NCBI RefSeq assembly: GCF_040436345.1
Contig: NC_133233.1
Location: 13,129,235 to 13,193,234 of the forward strand
Direction of reading: 5' to 3'
DNA from: Pagrus major
Lineage: Eukaryota; Chordata; Actinopteri; Spariformes; Sparidae
Length of the DNA stretch: 64,000 bases
How positions within the stretch are numbered: position 1 is the first letter of the stretch; each line of letters opens with the position of its first letter. Below, in pieces: positions 59,481 through 64,000 of this stretch. A model generated the notes under the pieces. It made no database searches. It saw nothing but the letters and a program-made list of their open reading frames with translations, and was not told where the DNA came from. A program made the translations under genes and the position numbers.

Positions 59481-62400
59481 AGGTGGAGCAGGTGCGACTG
59501 CTGGATCGCTTCAGCAACAAATCCACAAATGGCACACTGTACCTCACAGCCACACATCTCATCTTTGTGGAGAGCAGCTCTAATAACTCAACATCTGCCG
59601 GACAGGAGATCTGGGTGAGTGGGTTTTTTTATTACAGTTTCACCAAGTACATTACATATGGATGCAACCACAATAAATGCACCAACGGTATCTCTTTGCT
59701 GAACATATGTAAAAAGCAGTTTGGCTAACTCTTTTCATGCTGAGTGTTGTGTAGCACACTGGTGCAAGAGTCGATGCAGCATGGGAGGATTTCCACTGTG
59801 CGGAGATTACAACTGCACTAATTAGTGTGGGTAATTTAGGATGCTCATTTGAAAATTGTGGACCTGTTTTAGCCCATTAATTAACTTTTATTAGCCTGCA
59901 ATATGTGGTTTATGCACTCCCACACAAGAACACATGCTGTGTAATGTTCTTTCCAAAATCATGCCATCACTGTCAGAAACTTGCATCTTGTCCTTAGAAT
60001 TTGCAGCTGGTTTTATCTTTTGTTGCGCTCTTGATCCACACTTTGAGACGAACGTTTCAACAGCAAATGCAGGCTGTAAAGGATTGTTCTACAGTAAGCT
60101 TGAGCTTTAATGTAATGCCGAAACGAAAAGTCACCTCAAACGCCGCAAGGAAGTCTGCAACCTGATGGAGCATGTGTGTTTTGATTGTGGTGTGTTGGGC
60201 TAGAGGACAGAATGTGCAAGCTTGTGTGTGGTAAGAGGAAGTAGGGTAGAGGTTCAAAAGCCTCATTATATAGCCTCAAACTCTCCGGTTAGTCTTAATG
60301 TGCGTGTGTGTGTCTGTGTGTGTGTGTGTGTGTCTTCTGCCTCTACCTGAAAGAGGATTACTGTTGTAGCACTGTGAGAACTGGGTTATGGATGTACGGC
60401 AGCAACAGTCAGCAGGGCATCCTGATTCCACATATTACCCCGTCCTATTTAATTCTTCTAGACAGATCTTTTGTTTTTTTACAGATAGTGTATTTTGCTA
60501 TCTGTGTATAAACAGCAGTACTATGCTTTTTTATTATATAAATGTAAAAATAGTACTCTAGTATTTCGATTGCCACAGTGGCTGGTCTGCATTGTGAAAA
60601 AAGCGTGGTTTAAAATGCTTTGTGCAGCAGATCCCAGGCCATGACCTCCTCCCCACCATCCTTCCTGCTGCATCTGCTGGGAAAAAGGGAACATTTACTT
60701 GTACTCTTTGTTTTTGCACTTATTGTGGTGGAGCAGATGCAGTAGTACTATTGTTCACTGTCTGTTTTTGTTCGTATTTTGGTCCTGCTTGAGTGTGTAG
60801 ATGCCTGTTTGCATGTGCGATGTGCAGTGCACTGCATGTGTCTGCATTTATGGAGGCATTTTAGAATCAGTCTGTTGAGAGAGAGTTTGAGAGGGAGTTT
60901 GTTAGGCTGTTTGTGCCTCATAAAATATTAAACAGCAGTTGAGTTACTGTCTGTCTCAACAGCTGGTGAGATCAGCATATACTATGTGTGTGTGTCAGTT
61001 TCCTAGTCATTACCAATGCTGATGAATGTGCATCTTTATGATTTCCCGTGGTTAAGATCCCTGTGGAATTCAAACTGCCCTTATTGAATATGGTGATGTG
61101 CTGCTGCAGTTGTCCTTCTTGCCCTCTGTACTTAATTGAGGATATTTATGATGATGTGGTAATGTGGATCAAAATGCAAACCTTTTTGCAACTTTTCTCT
61201 GTTCAGAATACTTGTTCATGAAATCTTTCAAAAACACCAAATCTTTTTAATTCTTCATTCATTTAAAGCACTTTAACAGGAGCTTCATTGGCCATAGTAG
61301 ATGTATCCAGGGATTTTTTTTGCATATGATAATTTTTATAGCTGTTTACTCCTGTAATGGTTCAATAATTAGTTTGTGTTTGCTTACTTTTTTTCTTGTA
61401 ATTGCAAGAAAAATAGAAACAAAATCTGATCTAAAGCAGCTCACGGACGATAATCAACGCTCTCTCTCTGTTTTGCTCCTTTATTTCTCTCCTCCTCTGC
61501 AGATTTTACACCACCACATAGCGTCTGTGGAGAAGCTCTCCCTGACCACCACAGGTTGTCCTCTGGTCATCCAGTGTCGCAACTTCAGGCTGGTTCATTT
61601 TGTAGTACAGAGGGAAAGAGATTGCCACGACATTTACAGCTCGCTGCTGCGTCTTCTACGGCCTGGTGGGTTTAAGTGTGAAGATGTGTCAGTTCACATG
61701 TATCCACCTCAGTTTTCTTTCTTTCTTTTTCCCCTACCTCTTTTTGTTTATTCTTTTGTCATTTACACACATATGTCATTGATATACAAGCACATGATGT
61801 GTTTTCATATTAGTCTGTGTTTTGTTAAAGCTCTCTCTCCTTTTTGCAGTATCCTATGAGGAGCTCTACGCGTTCTCCTACAACCCCAAACAGAACGACC
61901 AACAGAGAGAGGAAGGATGGCAGCTCATCGACCTGGGGGCTGAGTTTGAGAGGATGGGCGTCCCCTGCGACCAGTGGCAGCTCACCGACGTCAACAGAGA
62001 CTACAAGGTAGACATTTAGCTGTGTTTTGTAAGTGTTTTCCATTAGAAGTGCCAAATTGAGAAAACCTGCTGGAGGGAATTCCTCAAGAGGAGGATCTTT
62101 TGTCTGTTACTGGTACTTCTGAGAAGGAAAAGAACAAACACATTGACAGTCAGATGTTTTGTCTGACTGTGTGGCAGCTCTGATCTCAATAGCACTGAGT
62201 TTAGGCAAGGTTGGAGGAGCTGGACAAACTTTTTTAGAATCTATAATTTTTTAAATGTTATAATATTATAATTTATGATTTCAGCCCCTATAAACACCAT
62301 GGGATATAGTGTCCATGTACAGGAAGCCATGATATAAAACTTAAGTAAAAGAGTAAAATTGTAAAAACAGAAGATGCTCAAAAGTGTTGGTCAGCGAGCA

Positions 62401-63095
62401 CTGCCCAGTTAAAGCAGGACTTGCTGACTGTTGTTGAACCTTGGCACTGTCTCTGTGTGCCATAAACTCCACCTGCTACAAAGAAAAAAAGGAGTAGGCA
62501 GTTTTTTGATGTTCCATGAGCAATAAAGCCATGCATATAGTTTGGTTGTCTTTTTTTTACATCAACTATATCTTTATCGTCTTTTGTGTAATCATTGTCC
62601 AGGCTGGACCTGATCGCATATGACGCAAGGGATCCCTATATTGTAATAAACTGGCTTTGACTGAGGGTGTGGTGGTATCTTAGGAAATCAGTTAATACAG
62701 GGTTGTGGAGGAACCAGTGGGACGTTACCACACATTATTAAAAGCTTTGCTCAAAGTCCAGAGGAGGGCGCTGGAGCTTTACTCTTACCACAATTGTTGA
62801 ATATTAGCTCCAACTCTAAAATCCATAGTGGTACATTTAACTCTAAAGAAAGGTGACACCTACTTTTAAGAAGTGATCGTAGGTAATACTAAACACTGCT
62901 GCTCACAAACCAGGAGACATCTGACTAAAAATATCTTTGTGTGTATGTTTGTGTTTGGTTTTCTAGGTCTGTGAGACATATCCACGAGACCTGTATGTTC
63001 CCATCACGGCCAGTAAGCCCATTATTGTGGGGAGCTCCAAGTTCAGAAGCAAAGGACGCTTTCCTGTACTCACATACTTCTACCAAGAAAAGAAG
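55944..63095 (+). CDS. mtmr6: MTMR6 (myotubularin-related phosphatase 6), exons 1-5, gene cut by window end
   Basis: Exons are 55944-55967, 59483-59614, 61503-61665, 61850-62007 and 62967-63095, all GT-AG and in phase. They give about 202 of roughly 620 residues. The start MEHIRTPKVEQVRLLDRFS and the following NGTLYLTATHLIF, ILHHHIASVEKL, RERDCHDIY, AFSYNPKQND and SKPIIVGSSKFRSKGRFPVL match MTMR6 better than MTMR7/8 as I recall them. This covers the PH-GRAM domain (about 1-107) and the start of the phosphatase fold. The Cys-x5-Arg catalytic loop lies beyond the window. MTMR6 removes the 3-phosphate from PI3P and PI(3,5)P2 on endosomal and secretory membranes and works with MTMR9. The ATG has a good context (AAATGG), and it is head-to-head with NUP58. 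Confidence 0.95.
58360..58599 (+). mobile_element. hAT-like MITE with exact 8-bp target duplication
   Basis: 240 bp bounded by imperfect 15-bp inverted ends, CAGGGGTCAGCAACC and the complement of CAGTGGATGGCAACC (11 of 15 match). It is flanked on both sides by the exact 8-bp duplication ATCTACAG (58352-58359 and 58600-58607). An 8-bp duplication with CAGGGGT-type ends is the signature of hAT transposons. There is no transposase. Confidence 0.85.
58959..59326 (+). mobile_element. hAT-like MITE, older copy
   Basis: 368 bp with ends TAGAGCCTGACTGAT and the complement of TAGAACCAGAACGAT (11 of 15 match). The flanking octamers CTCTACAC and CTTTGCAC match at 6 of 8 positions, as a decayed target duplication would. 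Internal GGCCGATA-like words near both ends fit the 'agagcccgaccgatatatcggcc' family I recall from fish. A poly-A run at 59213-59233 lies within. Confidence 0.7.
59393..59476 (+). repeat. (GT)n microsatellite abutting the MTMR6 exon 2 acceptor
   Basis: 84-bp pure GT run ending six bases before exon 2. The acceptor reads GTGTGTTTGCAG, with no other polypyrimidine tract. Confidence 0.97.
59483..59614 (+). CDS. mtmr6: MTMR6 exon 2
   Basis: Encodes VEQVRLLDRFSNKSTNGTLY and LTATHLIFVESSSNNSTSAG, the first strands of the PH-GRAM domain. It is 44 whole codons with phase 0 on both sides, so skipping keeps the frame. A Ser/Asn-rich insert (SSSNNSTSAG) is longer than in human. Confidence 0.94.
59615..61502 (+). 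other. mtmr6: MTMR6 intron 2
   Basis: A 1.9-kb intron, TG-rich, with small TG runs near 60302-60332. The donor is GTGAGT and the acceptor CTCCTCTGCAG. No other feature is seen. Confidence 0.8.
61503..61665 (+). CDS. mtmr6: MTMR6 exon 3
   Basis: Encodes ILHHHIASVEKLSLTTTGCP then LVIQCRNFRLVHFVVQRERD and CHDIYSSLLRLLRP. This is the rest of the PH-GRAM domain. Phase 1 exit at donor GTGGGT. Confidence 0.95.
61850..62007 (+). CDS. mtmr6: MTMR6 exon 4
   Basis: Encodes SYEELYAFSYNPKQNDQQRE, EGWQLIDLGAEFERMGVP and QWQLTDVNRDYK, the linker into the phosphatase domain. Phase 1 entry and phase 0 exit. Confidence 0.96.
62967..63095 (+). CDS. mtmr6: MTMR6 exon 5
   Basis: Encodes VCETYPRDLYVPITASKPII then VGSSKFRSKGRFPVLTYFYQ and EKK. 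The FRSKGRFPVL strand is a hallmark of the active myotubularin fold. The donor is GTACTG, and the next exon is beyond the window. Confidence 0.95.
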
Positions 63096-64000
63096 GTACT
63101 GTAATAAACTGTGGTAACTTGTACACAGTACTGTATGAGTACGTACCATTTTACCATGCTGTGCAAAGTATTTCCCACAAGTTTCTTTTTATACATTTAT
63201 AGTTTGAAAACTGTTTGAAATTATGAAATGAGAGCATAATTGTTGTAGAATTGTTTTGATTTAGGTCTTCCTTTGCTAAGCTAAAATTTTCAAAGCCTGC
63301 CTGCATGACTTTAATGTTAGTATAACATAGGATATTTACCCTCAGTAACAGAAGTGCTGCTTTTATGGGAAGCAGTGGCATTCATGTGTATGAGTTTTAA
63401 TACATGGCAGTTTTAATACACTTTTTTTTGTGAAATTAAGCAACGCTTTGCAAGTTTCCTTCAGTGAAGATACATGAGTTTGTGTCATTTTTTTGCAATG
63501 CACAACTGTCAGAAAAACAAGAGGCTTACAATTACAATAGACGGAACAAATAGTTCAGTAAAGACAAATAAAACAGAATTCAAAAGCCCAATAAGAAGTC
63601 CTTAGTGGGAGCTTTAATGTACTTGACATTACACCCACAACACAAAATTGTTTAAAGGAAAAAACTTTTTTAAAAGTCGTATTACCACAAGGTGGTGCTA
63701 GAGGAAAGGCCATCGTTTTAATGTACTATGGTGTACATGTATGTGGTTGACATGTTTCAGGAAATGTGCTCATAAATGTTCATATTTCTTGTGTGCAGAT
63801 GGAAATTTTGACCTTTCATTGGTGATAGATAAAAGGTCAGAGAAGCACCAAAATTATTAGGAATAACTGCTGCGTCCAATGAAATTACAGGGAAATTTGG
63901 ACAGTAGTTGTCAAAGAAGTGTTGTTATAAGATTTTGTTACATGGGACTGATGAACAGGCATCGCTATCATTGGACTACACTGAAGAAAAACTGGGGAAA
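63096..64000 (+). other. mtmr6: MTMR6 intron 5 (start)
   Basis: Intron sequence running off the window end. I looked for the next exon, expected to start with a residue pair before the CRxxQPLxGF motif, and did not find it. Confidence 0.7.

Larger units (their letters stand above)
55968..59482 (+). other. mtmr6: MTMR6 intron 1
   Basis: A 3.5-kb intron. Its last 1.1 kb is made largely of two hAT-like MITEs and a GT microsatellite. The rest (56.0-58.3 kb) shows no exon or repeat that I recognise. Confidence 0.8.

Noticed and set aside
61320-61859. 179-codon open frame in MTMR6
   Set aside because: Only its middle is real exon 3. The rest is intron that happens to stay open on both sides.
1-64000. 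tRNA, rRNA, snRNA and microRNA genes
   Set aside because: I looked by eye for tRNA T-loop words (GGTTCGAATC-like), rRNA blocks and a few well-known microRNA seeds and found nothing convincing. A covariance-model search would be needed to exclude small RNAs.

Overview
This window is nuclear DNA of a teleost fish, probably a percomorph. It has a vertebrate layout: short exons with GT-AG introns, 60-90 bp dinucleotide microsatellites, and small fragments of DNA transposons and L2-like LINEs, with no operons. The encoded proteins match vertebrate families at close to full length. Gene names rest on recalled family sequences, because no search could be run.

Five protein-coding genes can be supported. 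From left to right: the last coding exon of DAP (+ strand, 3564-3683; earlier exons lie off the left edge); ANKRD33B (- strand, six coding exons, 25631 down to 10251, predicted 530 aa); ROPN1L (- strand, five coding exons, 39402 down to 32014, predicted 228 aa); NUP58/NUPL1 (- strand, 14 exons, 54256 down to 42516, predicted 594 aa); and the first five exons of MTMR6 (+ strand, 55944 to 63095, about 202 aa, continuing past the right edge). Every splice junction was checked for GT-AG and phase, and ANKRD33B, ROPN1L and NUP58 each close as one uninterrupted reading frame.

The order and relative orientation DAP / ANKRD33B / ROPN1L matches the human 5p15.2 cluster, with DAP convergent on the other two. 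NUP58 and MTMR6 are head-to-head, as on human 13q12.13. The window therefore joins two blocks that are on separate chromosomes in human. The junction lies between the ROPN1L promoter (about 40.3 kb) and the NUP58 poly(A) signal (about 41.0 kb).

The genes do not form a pathway. DAP is an mTOR-linked autophagy modulator. ANKRD33B is an ankyrin-repeat relative of a photoreceptor factor. ROPN1L is an RIIa-fold protein of flagella and radial spokes. NUP58 is an FG nucleoporin of the central channel. MTMR6 is a PI3P / PI(3,5)P2 phosphatase.

The rest is introns, UTRs, gene-poor spacer (about 26-32 kb) and repeats. The points most worth a second look are a compact alternative 3' end of NUP58 that would make a p45-like isoform, dinucleotide repeats placed against splice sites in three genes, two hAT-like MITEs with target-site duplications, an X-box-like site upstream of ROPN1L, and a CRX/OTX-type palindrome upstream of ANKRD33B. 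I found no previously undescribed gene system.
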